From the NCBI GenBank assembly GCA_964562685.1, contig CAZLUP010000001.1:1-64000 (forward strand): a stretch of 64,000 nt of DNA. Reading direction: 5' to 3'. Under the pieces are notes generated by a model. That model saw nothing but the letters and a program-made list of their open reading frames with translations. It made no database searches and was not told the DNA's origin. The position numbers and the translations under genes are program-made. This document shows, one piece after another, positions 24,055 through 33,871 of this stretch. Positions within the stretch are counted from its first letter, which is position 1. Every line of letters starts with the position of its first letter. Origin of the DNA: Stanieria sp964562685 (GTDB lineage: Bacteria; Cyanobacteriota; Cyanobacteriia; Cyanobacteriales; Xenococcaceae).

Positions 24055-26493
24055 TTAAGGGGTATTAGGCAGTGTAAACCCTTGCTGTTGAAGCATTTCA
24101 CGCGCTTCTTGTCCTGGTCTGTAATTGTAACCAAAGCCAGCCTGTTCATCAACCACTTGGGGAGTTAGTAAAACAATTACTTCTGCCCGTTCATTAGTTT
24201 TGTCTGTACTTCTAAACAAAGAACCAAGCAAAGGGATATCTCCTAAGATAGGGACTTTAGAAACGGTAGTTCGTTCCTGGTCTTGAATGATACCCGATAA
24301 AATTAGGGTTTGACCATCTCTGAGACGAATTAATCCAGAACTGACTTCGCGTTTACTCAATAAATTCAGTACATTAGTTGCACCGCCACCACTATCAAAT
24401 TCCTGAGTTTGTCCGACAGAAGTAACACTAGGACTAACAGAAAGCCCAATAAAGCCATTGTCATCAATTTTTTCCACATTAACAGTGAGAACTAAACCAG
24501 CTTCAGCTATTACAGGTGTAACCGTTCTTGTTCCACTATCGCTATCTATTTCTGTTTTGACACTTTCAACCACATTCTGAGCTAGTTTAACGGTTGCTTG
24601 CTGTCCCTCTTGTACCATTAAAGTGGGATCGGTCAACACTTTTGCATTACCATTGGTAATTTTGGCTTCTAAGGAAGCTAGGAATTTTTTAGGAAATTGA
24701 AAGAGGCTAGGAAGAGAATATTCATACTCAACTCTTCCTGTTGCTGGATTAATGGTAACACCTGAAAGTCCAGGTCGGAATGGATTACTTCTTGTCCCAA
24801 AATTAGGACGAGCAAAAGGGGAAAGAGTATTAGTCAAGTCATTTAAACCAGGAGTAACATTGCCGAACATAGCATTATCTGCCAGGTCTAAAAACGGACT
24901 GAATTCTGTTTCTGGTACTTGCAAAGGTGTGATAGTAGGAAAGAATTGGCTTCTGGTAACCTGCGCGGTATTAGGTGGTTTAGTATCGCCGAAATTCATA
25001 ACAGCAGATCCCTGATCCTGTACGAAAAAGGTGTCATTAATCCCAAAAGAAAAGCTGCTATTAAATAAATCTTCGTTAAGTAAATTAACATCAATCACTT
25101 TGACATTAACTGCTACCTGACGACGACGAGCATCTAATTGAGTTAAAAAAGCTGTGGCAGTTTCTACCTTACGAGGTTCACCAACTAAAGTAATTGAGTT
25201 GAGACGGTCATCAGTAGCAAGTTGCAAACCTTTGAGTAATTGAGGAGAAGTATTATTAGCTCCTGCTTCTTCACCTCCACCTGCACCTTGTAGGCTTTGT
25301 AATTGGGCTGGTTTTTCTTTTCTTTGAACGACTCTGCCTGTATCTTGGTCGATTACTTCTTCTACTTCCGTAGTTAATCTTTGTCCTTCTGCTCCTTGGC
25401 TCGCTAAAAATAAAGCTGCATTTTCGGCACGAACTTGATTTAATCTAATTGTACGACTTACTAAATTACGTGCTTGGGCTGGTAATTGTTCACCAACGTA
25501 GATAATATTGCCTTGACGATTGGCATTTAAACCAGAAATTAATAGAACAGAATTAAATACTTCTTGGACTGGTTGATTTTCTAAATCTAGAGAAACGGTT
25601 TGTTCTTTAGTTTCTGTTCCTTGTTCGCCAGCAGCTTGAGCTTGTTCACCTTGAGCAAAGACTACATTTAACCCAGCAGAGCGAGCGAGCAAAGATAATA
25701 CTTCCCTGACAGGTGCATCTCTTAAAACTAGTCGAGGAACTACAGCCGATGAACCTAAATCGATCAGATCGGGATTAGTATTGATATTAGAAACCGCCAT
25801 GTCTCCAACGGGAGGAGCAACTGCTCTTGGTAAGTAAGCTGGTTCTGAGGGCGAAGTTCCATTATTTGGTTGGTTATTCTTCTCACCCTCACCGATAATA
25901 ATTTCTGGATTAGGAACTAACACATTAGGGTTGGAACTAGAAGTATTTGGTGGAGGAGTATAAGTTTTTTCTTCTACATTGGTAGGCAATTGTGCAGTAA
26001 GAAATTCTCTAGCGGAATTAAATTTTTCTGTGACAAGTTGAGCAATAGAATTTGATTTGCTTTCTGCTTTATTGCCTTGGGATTCTGCTAATAGACTGAA
26101 GATAATTTCTTGTCCTTGTTGTTGTAGTAATTGTTCAACAGGAAAATTGGGTTCTGTTGCTATGGCAATTTGGGTATGTTCCCCATCTATTTGTTTAATT
26201 TCTAGGGAAGATACTCCAGGAAAAGGATTCTTTTTGCTAAAACTTTTTCCTTGAGGTAAGTTTAAATCAGTATTAAGCAGGTTGGCTTCTAATTTATTTT
26301 TTTGATTAACAGTAAAAAAAGATAACTTTTTAGTTTGTTCATCATCAGTATGAAGTCTTAATTCGATACCATGCTCAAGAGAATTTACTTCTACTTTGGC
26401 AATCTGATTATTGGCAGCTTGTGATGATTGGGTCGCCAAAATAGCTAAAGCTGTTCCAGTTAAAAATAGAATTTGATTGTAATAATTTTTCAC
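24055..26493 (-). CDS. pilQ: Type IV pilus secretin PilQ
   Basis: This 812-residue outer-membrane secretin forms the pore for type IV pili, needed for twitching motility and DNA uptake. A signal peptide (1-27) is followed by an AMIN-type peptidoglycan-binding domain (about 32-135). A Pro/Asn-rich linker, an STN-like domain (VPRLVLRDAPVREVLSLLAR onward, about 250-335) and secretin N repeats come next. The C-terminal secretin core ends with VPILGDIPLLGSLFRSTDKT. The gene is last in pilM-pilN-pilO-pilQ; pilP is lacking, as usual in cyanobacteria. A 143-nt gap separates it from pilO. Confidence 0.95.
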   Translation of the reverse strand: MKNYYNQILFLTGTALAILATQSSQAANNQIAKVEVNSLEHGIELRLHTDDEQTKKLSFFTVNQKNKLEANLLNTDLNLPQGKSFSKKNPFPGVSSLEIKQIDGEHTQIAIATEPNFPVEQLLQQQGQEIIFSLLAESQGNKAESKSNSIAQLVTEKFNSAREFLTAQLPTNVEEKTYTPPPNTSSSNPNVLVPNPEIIIGEGEKNNQPNNGTSPSEPAYLPRAVAPPVGDMAVSNINTNPDLIDLGSSAVVPRLVLRDAPVREVLSLLARSAGLNVVFAQGEQAQAAGEQGTETKEQTVSLDLENQPVQEVFNSVLLISGLNANRQGNIIYVGEQLPAQARNLVSRTIRLNQVRAENAALFLASQGAEGQRLTTEVEEVIDQDTGRVVQRKEKPAQLQSLQGAGGGEEAGANNTSPQLLKGLQLATDDRLNSITLVGEPRKVETATAFLTQLDARRRQVAVNVKVIDVNLLNEDLFNSSFSFGINDTFFVQDQGSAVMNFGDTKPPNTAQVTRSQFFPTITPLQVPETEFSPFLDLADNAMFGNVTPGLNDLTNTLSPFARPNFGTRSNPFRPGLSGVTINPATGRVEYEYSLPSLFQFPKKFLASLEAKITNGNAKVLTDPTLMVQEGQQATVKLAQNVVESVKTEIDSDSGTRTVTPVIAEAGLVLTVNVEKIDDNGFIGLSVSPSVTSVGQTQEFDSGGGATNVLNLLSKREVSSGLIRLRDGQTLILSGIIQDQERTTVSKVPILGDIPLLGSLFRSTDKTNERAEVIVLLTPQVVDEQAGFGYNYRPGQEAREMLQQQGFTLPNTP

Positions 26494-26636
26494 GATTTAC
26501 TCCTCACCCGATTTTGCTATTTGACATTGTATTTATAGAAAATATGTCTACTGTTAATGCGAGAGAATTCAAAGTTAGCAAAAAATATATTTTTATTGTT
26601 TATTTAAGGAAACAATTAAGTTGCTAACGCTAGATT

Positions 26637-27404
26637 TTATTTTTTTTCTGCTTCAGTTTTTTCCGATTCTGCTTTTCCTTCTTCTGCTGGTGGTTGTATT
26701 TGTGCTAATTCTTCTGGGCTTAAAGGTAAAATTGCATCAAGTTTTATTTCGGTTAATAAAACTGGCTGTTTCTTCTGAACTGATTCTGATTGATTGAGGG
26801 CAACAAATACACCAGGAGCTTCTTTGATTTTGGAACTATAACTTTGCACTACTAACAAAGGTTGTAATCGTTCTAAATCTCTGAGAATTGACTTGGTTTG
26901 GTTGTAAGTTCCTTCTAAACTTAAAGCAATACCTTGACGTTTTAATTTACCATTGACTTCATTACCTAGAGAACCATCTTGAATTGGAACAGGATCTCCT
27001 TCGGGTTGATAATTAAGTAATGTGCCTTGATTCGCATCAATAAAACTATTAATATCTAACAACAAAGTATCCAAATCTTTTTGGTTAGTAAATAGAGAAG
27101 TAACTTGTAATTTAACTGCTTGTTTACTCGCTAAATCTGCTTGAAGTTGGGCAATTTGTTGTTGAATATCTCCACTTTTAATTTGATCTAATTGTCCTTG
27201 TTTTTCTTGGTGTTGGGTTTTAACTTGTTCGTAGCTTTCTTTAAAAGGTACAACTTTATTCATATAAATATAACCGCCCCCAACAATCCCTAATACTGCT
27301 AAAGCAATACCACTAACTACTGGGGTAAAAGTAATTCCAAAAGCTGTTGGATAATCTTCTTTCCCTTTTCCTTCTTCCAAGAGAAAATCATCAGCAAATG
27401 TCAT
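26637..27404 (-). CDS. pilO: Type IV pilus inner-membrane assembly protein PilO
   Basis: This 255-residue bitopic protein has a cytoplasmic N terminus, one membrane helix at about 30-50 (VVSGIALAVLGIVGGGYIYM), then a periplasmic coiled coil (ESYEQVKTQHQEKQGQLDQI) and a ferredoxin-like domain. It pairs with PilN in the pilus alignment complex. The ATG overlaps the pilN stop by 4 nt (ATGA), showing translational coupling. The C-terminal 20 residues are highly charged (Glu/Lys/Ala). Confidence 0.9.
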   Translation of the reverse strand: MTFADDFLLEEGKGKEDYPTAFGITFTPVVSGIALAVLGIVGGGYIYMNKVVPFKESYEQVKTQHQEKQGQLDQIKSGDIQQQIAQLQADLASKQAVKLQVTSLFTNQKDLDTLLLDINSFIDANQGTLLNYQPEGDPVPIQDGSLGNEVNGKLKRQGIALSLEGTYNQTKSILRDLERLQPLLVVQSYSSKIKEAPGVFVALNQSESVQKKQPVLLTEIKLDAILPLSPEELAQIQPPAEEGKAESEKTEAEKK

Positions 27405-28150
27405 TTTACAATAGCTCCTTTATTCTCAAGAGTTTTTAGACGAGTTACTAAACCAACAGCACCTTTATTATTAAACTCGCGGATCATTTGGGAAGCAGGT
27501 GTATTGCTTAATTGCGTAGTAATTGAATATTTAACTCCTTGAGGAAATTGAACTATCAAATCTTCAGGAATTTCTTCTTGATTTTCAATAGCGACCTCTA
27601 AATCAGCTAAATTAGCTCCTGTAAGCTTGATATTTTGACTATTAAAAAAAGGAGAGCGTTGTAGAAACAAAACAAAATCATTAACGTCGTTGTAAGAACG
27701 AGCAATACCGCTAACAACTAATTGAGTGTTATCAATTGAACCACTTTGTTGAATGGTATCAACTTGTACCCCTGGAGGAATGCGATCGCTTATTTCTTGT
27801 AAAATTGCTGACCAAGGTCTAATTTTTTCAAATACAGTAATTAGAGCTTTGGTTTCTTGTTCTATCCCAGTAATTTGTTGTTTGATTTGATCTAGTTGTT
27901 GATTTTGATTTTGAAGGCTTGCTATTTCTCCGTCAATACCTTGAATTTGTTGCTCTAAAGCTGCTTTTTCGCTCTCTAAAGATTTAAGATAACCAAAAGC
28001 TGCACCAGGAAAAGCCACAAGAGCTATTAAACCAAAAACCAGAGGTAGTTGTTGAGCAATTGGCTGTTTAGCTTTTTGCGATTTAACTTCACCTTCCGAA
28101 GTCTTATTTAAACCTCGGTCTTTCAGAAAATTAACATCTAAACTATACAT
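27401..28150 (-). CDS. pilN: Type IV pilus inner-membrane assembly protein PilN
   Basis: This 249-residue protein starts with MYSLDVNFLKDRG; such an N-terminal segment binds the groove of PilM. A membrane helix (about 34-53, LPLVFGLIALVAFPGAAFGY), a periplasmic coiled coil rich in Gln and Glu, and a small domain around 115-200 follow (SAILQEISDRIPPGVQVDTI). It lies between pilM and pilO, overlapping the latter by 4 nt. Confidence 0.9.
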   Translation of the reverse strand: MYSLDVNFLKDRGLNKTSEGEVKSQKAKQPIAQQLPLVFGLIALVAFPGAAFGYLKSLESEKAALEQQIQGIDGEIASLQNQNQQLDQIKQQITGIEQETKALITVFEKIRPWSAILQEISDRIPPGVQVDTIQQSGSIDNTQLVVSGIARSYNDVNDFVLFLQRSPFFNSQNIKLTGANLADLEVAIENQEEIPEDLIVQFPQGVKYSITTQLSNTPASQMIREFNNKGAVGLVTRLKTLENKGAIVK

Positions 28151-28247
28151 AGGCTAATTTACATACCATAAAAATGAATAATTCGACAAAATTAAACTTG
28201 TTGAAGAATAGAAAAGAATTAACTGTTCACTGGTAACTGATAACTGA

Positions 28248-29354
28248 TTACGCTTCTCGCATACCCAAACCTAAAACCACTCCTAAACCAGGGCGTTTAA
28301 TTAATGGAATCTCTTGATTTACCTCTAAAGCTAAAGCTGCAATTGGATCGATTTGCATAGTGGGTAAATTTAATCGCTGTGTAAAAAACTCATCAATTTC
28401 ACCAATTGCAGCACCCGGACCAGCTAAAAGAATTTGAGCTACTTCTAATTCTTCGCTTTGATTTAAATAAAAATTGATCGAACGACCAATTTCATCAATT
28501 AATTCGCCTAAAACCTTAAGTAAAGCTGCCATTCCTGGATTCATTTGCAACATTCCTGTATCACCTCCTGTATCCATTGGCGTAATGATCAAACTCATAT
28601 CTTGTAAAACATCCATATCACGGGTAACTGGCAAACCCATTGCTTGAGAAAGCGCACTTCGCATCTGGTACATTCCAAGGGGTACAGTTCGAGAAAATTG
28701 TGGTACTCCCTCAACAATAATTGCGATTTCTGTACTATCAAATTCAATGTCTACCAAGACAACTGCTTCTTTAGAACCAAATTGACGTAGTTGCTCGCGA
28801 ATCGTTCTAATTAAAGCAAAACTATTAATCTCTAAAATGTCTATTTGTAGCTCTGCTTGCTGAAAAATATCAAGATAAAGATCGGTAACTTCTTTTCTAG
28901 TTGCTACCAACAAAACATTAACTTTTTCAATACCATCTTCATCCATAAAATAGCCTAGTTTTTGATAGTCTAGATCTACTTCTTCCCGTGGATAAGGCAA
29001 ATACATCCCTGCTTCATGAACCAAAACCATTTCTTTTAATTCTTGTTCATCTAGCTCAGCAGGAATAGGAATAATTCTAATAATTGCCTCACGCATTGGT
29101 ACGGCTGTAGCTATTTGTTTGGTATTGATTTTGTGTTGTTTAAATGTCTCTTTGATAACTTCTGACAAACTCAAAGAATCAACAATTACACCATCTTCAA
29201 AAATTCCTTCCGGCATTTCTGCGGAAATATTTTTAATGAGTTTATAGCGTTGTTTTTGTTTGGTAATTTGAGCAATATTAATTTGTTGGGGATTAATTTC
29301 TATTCCGATTCCTTGAGATTTTTTGGCGAATAGATTGGTTAAATCATTTAACAT
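28248..29354 (-). CDS. pilM: Type IV pilus assembly ATPase-like protein PilM
   Basis: This 368-residue actin-like (FtsA-like) protein is cytoplasmic and links PilN to the pilus motor. Visible landmarks are GIGIEINPQQINIAQI at the first phosphate-binding region, VVLVDIEFDSTEIAIIVEGV at the second and ILLAGPGAAIGEIDEFF at the adenosine site. It is the first gene of pilMNOQ. A 97-nt gap with a TAACTGA heptamer pair precedes pilN. Confidence 0.93.
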   Translation of the reverse strand: MLNDLTNLFAKKSQGIGIEINPQQINIAQITKQKQRYKLIKNISAEMPEGIFEDGVIVDSLSLSEVIKETFKQHKINTKQIATAVPMREAIIRIIPIPAELDEQELKEMVLVHEAGMYLPYPREEVDLDYQKLGYFMDEDGIEKVNVLLVATRKEVTDLYLDIFQQAELQIDILEINSFALIRTIREQLRQFGSKEAVVLVDIEFDSTEIAIIVEGVPQFSRTVPLGMYQMRSALSQAMGLPVTRDMDVLQDMSLIITPMDTGGDTGMLQMNPGMAALLKVLGELIDEIGRSINFYLNQSEELEVAQILLAGPGAAIGEIDEFFTQRLNLPTMQIDPIAALALEVNQEIPLIKRPGLGVVLGLGMREA

Positions 29355-29654
29355 ATTTTTGCCCGAGAAAATTATTGTGTTAGTCTACCAATCAACAAAA
29401 CTTTAATTTCATAAATATTGTCATAATTAATTATTAATTAAGCAATCTGTTTTCAGTCAATTTCATGATTTTATAATTTATTCGCCCTTGATTTCATGCA
29501 TTTTTACTTTTATGTTCGACATTGTAGCTGCTAAAATAACTTTTACAGATAAGTAGTTTTACTGAAAAATTATTAGGGAAAATAAGTTAATCTAGTTAAA
29601 ATTACGCAAGTGCTACTTTGGCTCAAACAAAAATTATATTTTTACTTGAAATTA

Positions 29655-30962
29655 ATGTCGATGTTCAGCAATTTATTTACAAAAAAATTTAGTTTATGGT
29701 TAATAATCGGCTTGTTACTAAGCTGGTTATTAAGTTGTAGTCCTAAGCCATCAAATTCTAATGAATTAGAATTTTGGACAATGCAGTTACAACCGCAGTT
29801 TACCGAGTATTTTACTCAGCTAAATAATAGGTTTGAAACTAATAATCAAACAGTAAAAGTTAACTGGGTAGATATTCCTTGGTCAGCCATGGAAAGTAAA
29901 ATTTTAACTGCGATTTCTAGTAAAACTGCCCCAGATATAGTAAATTTGAATCCTAATTTTGCCTCGCAATTAGCAACACGTAATGCTTGGTTAAATTTAG
30001 ATGAAGTAATTACACCAGACGTTAAGAAAAGTTACTTACCTAAAATCTGGCAAGCAAGTACCATTGAAACTTGTCAGGAAAATAATTGTAGTGAAACTTC
30101 CTTCGGTATTCCTTGGTATTTAACGACACGAATTACTATTTATAATCAAGATTTGTTAAGTAAAGCGGGACTAAAACAACCACCAACAACCTATGAAGAA
30201 TTGGCTCAAGTTGCTCGACAAATCAAAGCAAAAACAGGAAAATATGCTTTGTTTGTGACTTTTGTGCCTGAAGATTCGGGAGAAGTTTTAGAATCTTTGG
30301 TACAGATGGGAGTAGATTTAGTTGATGATCAAGGAAAGGCTGCGTTTAATACACCTGCTGGGATAGCTGCTTTTCGTTACTGGGTAGACTTGTATCAACA
30401 AGGATTATTACCGCCAGAAGTTTTAACTCAGGGACATCGCCACGGAATCGAACTTTATCAAGCAGGAGAAACTGCCTTATTATCTTCTGGTGCTGAATTT
30501 TTGAAAGCGATCGCAACTAACGCCCCGACTATTGCTCAAGTATCGGCTGCTGCACCCCAAATTACGGGAAAAACAGGCAAAAAAAATGTTGCAGTGATGA
30601 ATCTCGTCATTCCTCGCGATACTGATCAACCAGAAGAAGCTTTGAAATATGCTTTGTACGTCACGAACACAGAAAATCAGCTAGCTTTTGCCAAACAAGC
30701 TAATGTTCTTCCTTCAACCTCAGACGCTGTTCAACAATATATTCAGGAGTTATCTTCACAACAAACTACTAATTCGGTAGAACAAGCCAGAAAAGTTAGT
30801 GCGATGCAATTAGAAGATGCAGAAGTCCTCATTCCTGCCATGAAGAATCTTAAATTATTACAACAAACTATTTATGAAAATTTACAAGCAGCAATGTTGA
30901 AAGAAAAAACTGTTGAACAAGCAGTTGAAGATGCAGCAGCCCAATGGAATCAACAACAGTAA
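29655..30962 (+). CDS. Extracellular solute-binding lipoprotein, sugar ABC type
   Basis: The protein is 435 residues from the ATG at 29655; a GTG at 29610 would add 15 residues before the signal peptide and is less likely. The signal ends in the lipobox LLLSWLLSC, so the Cys is lipidated. The mature part is a family 1 solute-binding protein: ELEFWTMQLQPQFTEYFTQL and VNWVDIPWSAMESKILTAIS near the N terminus, and a QAGETALLSSGAEF hinge region. It would present a sugar or sugar derivative to a permease. No permease or ATPase gene is adjacent, so the cognate subunits lie elsewhere. Confidence 0.88.
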   Translation: MSMFSNLFTKKFSLWLIIGLLLSWLLSCSPKPSNSNELEFWTMQLQPQFTEYFTQLNNRFETNNQTVKVNWVDIPWSAMESKILTAISSKTAPDIVNLNPNFASQLATRNAWLNLDEVITPDVKKSYLPKIWQASTIETCQENNCSETSFGIPWYLTTRITIYNQDLLSKAGLKQPPTTYEELAQVARQIKAKTGKYALFVTFVPEDSGEVLESLVQMGVDLVDDQGKAAFNTPAGIAAFRYWVDLYQQGLLPPEVLTQGHRHGIELYQAGETALLSSGAEFLKAIATNAPTIAQVSAAAPQITGKTGKKNVAVMNLVIPRDTDQPEEALKYALYVTNTENQLAFAKQANVLPSTSDAVQQYIQELSSQQTTNSVEQARKVSAMQLEDAEVLIPAMKNLKLLQQTIYENLQAAMLKEKTVEQAVEDAAAQWNQQQ

Positions 30963-31054
30963 ATTAGTTGAGAAAAATTAGAAAAAATTGTTGATAACCT
31001 AGGACTTTGCTTACAATGAAGAGGAAAAGATAATCTTCATTTTTTTCCGTGCCA

Positions 31055-31591
31055 ATGAACGATCACAAGCAAGATGTCAATTTGGGTGTAGCCTACCTGT
31101 TGTGGGGTTTATGTGTTTTTGGTGTTTGTGGAATCCATCGTTTTTACCTAGGTAGAATTGGCACAGGTCTACTTTATCTTTTTACGTTTGGTTTATTCGG
31201 TTTTGGTCAAGTAATTGACTTATTTCTTATTCCTGACATGGCACAGGAAAGAAATCGTTTTCTATTAGAAAAATTGAGAACCGAAAAACTATTAAAATTT
31301 GCTGATCGCGGTGAAGAAATCATTAGAAGAAAAACTGCTCAGTTATTAAATCAAGTTCAAAAAAACTTAGAAACAGCCCCAGGAAAACCTCAACCATCAG
31401 ACCCAATGTTGCTGTTACTAAAAGCTGCTGCTGCTCATAATAATGTTTTGTCGATGGGTCAAGCAATGATTGCCACTGAGTTATCAGCAGATACAGTAGA
31501 AAGATTGTTAAAACAAGCTTTAAAACAAGGAATCGCTCATATTGATAACGATCCAGAAACAGGGGCAGTTAGATATCATTTCGATCTGTAA
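31055..31591 (+). CDS. TM2-domain protein
   Basis: The protein is 178 residues, started at the ATG; a GTG two codons upstream is the alternative. Residues 8-65 form the TM2 domain: two membrane helices joined by a short turn with FGVCGIHRFYLGRIGTGLLY, the DRF-like motif of the family being replaced by IHRF. A cytoplasmic helical tail follows and ends in a region with the look of a winged-helix-like segment (MIATELSADTVERLLKQALK). The function of bacterial TM2 proteins is unclear. Confidence 0.8.
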   Translation: MNDHKQDVNLGVAYLLWGLCVFGVCGIHRFYLGRIGTGLLYLFTFGLFGFGQVIDLFLIPDMAQERNRFLLEKLRTEKLLKFADRGEEIIRRKTAQLLNQVQKNLETAPGKPQPSDPMLLLLKAAAAHNNVLSMGQAMIATELSADTVERLLKQALKQGIAHIDNDPETGAVRYHFDL

Positions 31592-31622
31592 AACTTTACT
31601 TAAACTCAATCAATAACGGGAG

Positions 31623-31655
31623 GGGAAATTTATAAATTTTCCCTTGTTTGGTTTT
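31623..31655. terminator. Probable bidirectional terminator
   Basis: GGGGAAATTT and AAATTTTCCC form a hairpin at about 31622-31643, followed by TTGTTTGGTTTTT on the plus strand. It stands after the TM2 gene and overlaps the stop codon of the convergent small membrane gene. Confidence 0.65.
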
Positions 31656-31860
31656 TGTAGATTAATTTAGAACCAACTAAATAAATCGCGATCGCACTTA
31701 ATTGAACTCCCATTAATAAGGAGTAAATAATCAAAATTGCACTGAGACTATGAGCAGATTTAAAAGAAATTAATAATGCTCCAAAAGTAGTATAAGGTAA
31801 TAAACGAATCCAAGTACGATGTAGGGGTCTTCCTGCGTTTGACAATTTAATATTCATCAT
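31630..31860 (-). CDS. Small membrane protein coupled to the M48 protease gene
   Basis: This 76-residue protein starts MMNIKLSNAG (ATG at 31860 or 31857); a longer frame reading into the protease gene is not needed. It has two hydrophobic helices (LLPYTTFGALLISF and SAILIIYSLLMGVQLSAIAIY) and a basic tail. Its start overlaps the end of the M48 protease gene by 14 nt, so it is probably translated with it. No family is recognised. Confidence 0.6.
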   Translation of the reverse strand: MMNIKLSNAGRPLHRTWIRLLPYTTFGALLISFKSAHSLSAILIIYSLLMGVQLSAIAIYLVGSKLIYKNQTRENL

Positions 31861-33466
31861 CACGTTGTCTCTCTTTATATTCTTCAGTCTGTTGATATTG
31901 GTGCCATAATTTAGCAACTTTTTGAGCAATTTTTTGGTGTTTGGCTACTCCTTCATAAGCATAACGATTTAAATTATTTTTGATAATCAAATTTTCTAAA
32001 TCGGTAATTCTGGCTTCAGTTTGGGGATGAGTAGATAACCAAGCAGGGGGTTCGGGTAATTCTTCTTTAACAGCCTCTCGATCTAACTTAACCATTAAAT
32101 TACGAACTCCGTCAGCAGCGTAACCAGCATTAACTAACATTCTTGTGCCAAAACTATCCGCTTGTCTTTCCATATCTCGACTGTAATTAAGTACAATCAA
32201 GTTTCCTGTCAAACCACCCACATAAGGAATGTATTGAACAACATTAGCCGTAAGATTACCGCGAGAAACTAATTGAAAACCGTGAGAAAGAACAGCATGG
32301 GAGATTTCATGGGCAAGTAAACCAGCTAATTCTGCTTCTGATTCAGTTTTCATAATTACTCCCGCATTGACAAAAACTTTTCCTCCAGGCAAAGCAAAAG
32401 CATTGATTTGATCGTCCATTACTACGTAAAATTGATAATCAAATTCCTCTCTTCCTGACACAGCAGCAACTTTTTGACCAACACTTTTGACATAATTTAA
32501 TACTTCTGGGTCTTGAACCATCGGCAAATATTTTTGAGTTTGTTTAGCAATACTTTCGCCAACAGCACTTTCACCTCTTAATAACATAATAGTCGTTTCT
32601 AAAGCAGAAATTGGACCAAATAAATTACCTGTTAAAGCATAACCAACTGCTCCAGTAATTAGATTACCAATGGCATTTTCTCTCAGTTCTGAACGTAGCT
32701 GACTTTGAAAATTTTCTAGATATTGATCTGCTAATTGAGTAAATTCTGCTGCCTCAGAATGCTGAGGATTAAATAAAGCAAATTGACGGGCAGTAATTGA
32801 AGCATCTAACCAATTTTTGGCAGCGAGATCTGCTGCAATTTTAACTCTTAATAATTTAGGTTCATTAGGATATTGACTAATCGCTGCTTCTAAAACTTTT
32901 AAGGCTTCTTCTGTTTTAGCTTGTTTTTGCAAAGCTTCTGCATAATGAATATGACCAGGAATGAATTCTGGTTGTTTTTCCACTAACAGTTGTAGAGGCA
33001 CAACAATTTTACTAGTTAAATTTTGTTTTAACCCTGATTGATAAGTTCGCCAATAAACTGCACCTGCGGGACTTAATTGTTCTATTTCATAAAATGGTTT
33101 TACGATTTTAGTTTGACTAGTCAGATTTTTTTCTATTTCCCAAGGTTGCTTGACTTCGCGATATAATTTTTCCGCAGCATTTTTTTTGCCAGCTAAATAA
33201 AATTGATCGGCTGTAGCTAATTTTAGATAACGGATAATTTGTTCAGAAGTAGGTTGTTTTTTAGCAACTGAATTGTTATTTGATGAGTCTGTTTTTGATT
33301 GCGATCGCTCTGAATTTTTGCGATTGGCTGGTTCTGTTTCTGTAGAATTTTCAGTATCAGTTTTTTTTTCCGTGCTTGCTTCAGCTATGGTTGTTTGAGC
33401 AAATGTTGTTTGACCAGTCGATAAAACAATGGCAATAATTGTCAATAAACTTGTTAACAATTTCAT
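31847..33466 (-). CDS. M48 family metalloprotease with TPR region, exported
   Basis: The protein has 539 residues, with a signal peptide (1-24). A Ser/Glu/Asn-rich linker (30-72) leads to a helical TPR-like region (75-250), for example EALKVLEAAISQYPNEPKLL. The M48 peptidase domain (about 270-490) has the zinc motif His386-Glu387-x-x-His390 in LLAHEISHAVLSHG and a downstream RDMERQADSFGTRML with the third ligand Glu. The architecture reverses the BepA/YfgC order of protease then TPR. It probably degrades or helps fold envelope proteins. The small membrane gene downstream is coupled to it. Confidence 0.88.
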   Translation of the reverse strand: MKLLTSLLTIIAIVLSTGQTTFAQTTIAEASTEKKTDTENSTETEPANRKNSERSQSKTDSSNNNSVAKKQPTSEQIIRYLKLATADQFYLAGKKNAAEKLYREVKQPWEIEKNLTSQTKIVKPFYEIEQLSPAGAVYWRTYQSGLKQNLTSKIVVPLQLLVEKQPEFIPGHIHYAEALQKQAKTEEALKVLEAAISQYPNEPKLLRVKIAADLAAKNWLDASITARQFALFNPQHSEAAEFTQLADQYLENFQSQLRSELRENAIGNLITGAVGYALTGNLFGPISALETTIMLLRGESAVGESIAKQTQKYLPMVQDPEVLNYVKSVGQKVAAVSGREEFDYQFYVVMDDQINAFALPGGKVFVNAGVIMKTESEAELAGLLAHEISHAVLSHGFQLVSRGNLTANVVQYIPYVGGLTGNLIVLNYSRDMERQADSFGTRMLVNAGYAADGVRNLMVKLDREAVKEELPEPPAWLSTHPQTEARITDLENLIIKNNLNRYAYEGVAKHQKIAQKVAKLWHQYQQTEEYKERQRDDEY

Positions 33467-33691
33467 AAAAATAAAAAAATATTCAATAAAATATTTGGTT
33501 AAATTGACTTTACAAAAATTATGAAATAAACCATCAAAACTTGTCTGTGACTTCTGGCAGTTAAATGGCTGTAAATAAAAGTAATCAATAGCGAGTAGTG
33601 CAACTTACTTTTATTGTACAATTTGGTTTTTAGAACTATCAGAAACTTAGATTATTAATTCACAGCAAATCACTTAACTTTCTTTTTAATC

Positions 33692-33871
33692 ATGACTACT
33701 CACTTTATTACTGCTGAAATTAACCTTGAAGAAAATCCCGTCACCTTACCACAACAAATAGAAGCCGAATTAAGCAAGCATGGCGAGCCTCTACGCTGGG
33801 CAATTACTAAAGTAGACCAACAACAGCAAGTAGCGCAAATTGAAGCAATTGTAACCACTGAGGAAGTCTAG
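33692..33871 (+). CDS. 59-aa conserved-looking protein coupled to the DUF3326 gene
   Basis: An ATG at 33692 opens a 59-codon frame beginning MTTHFITAEINLEENPVTLP and ending VAQIEAIVTTEEV. The stop TAG overlaps the GTG start of the DUF3326 gene as TAGTG, a coupling signal that strongly supports coding. The composition is that of a small soluble alpha/beta protein with no membrane segment. No family is recognised. It is followed by DUF3326 and the CPBP gene on one likely transcript. Confidence 0.75.
   Translation: MTTHFITAEINLEENPVTLPQQIEAELSKHGEPLRWAITKVDQQQQVAQIEAIVTTEEV

Noticed and set aside
24752..25015. Plus-strand frame of 87 codons over pilQ
   Set aside because: Located inside the conserved pilQ gene with no ribosome binding site or recognisable product.
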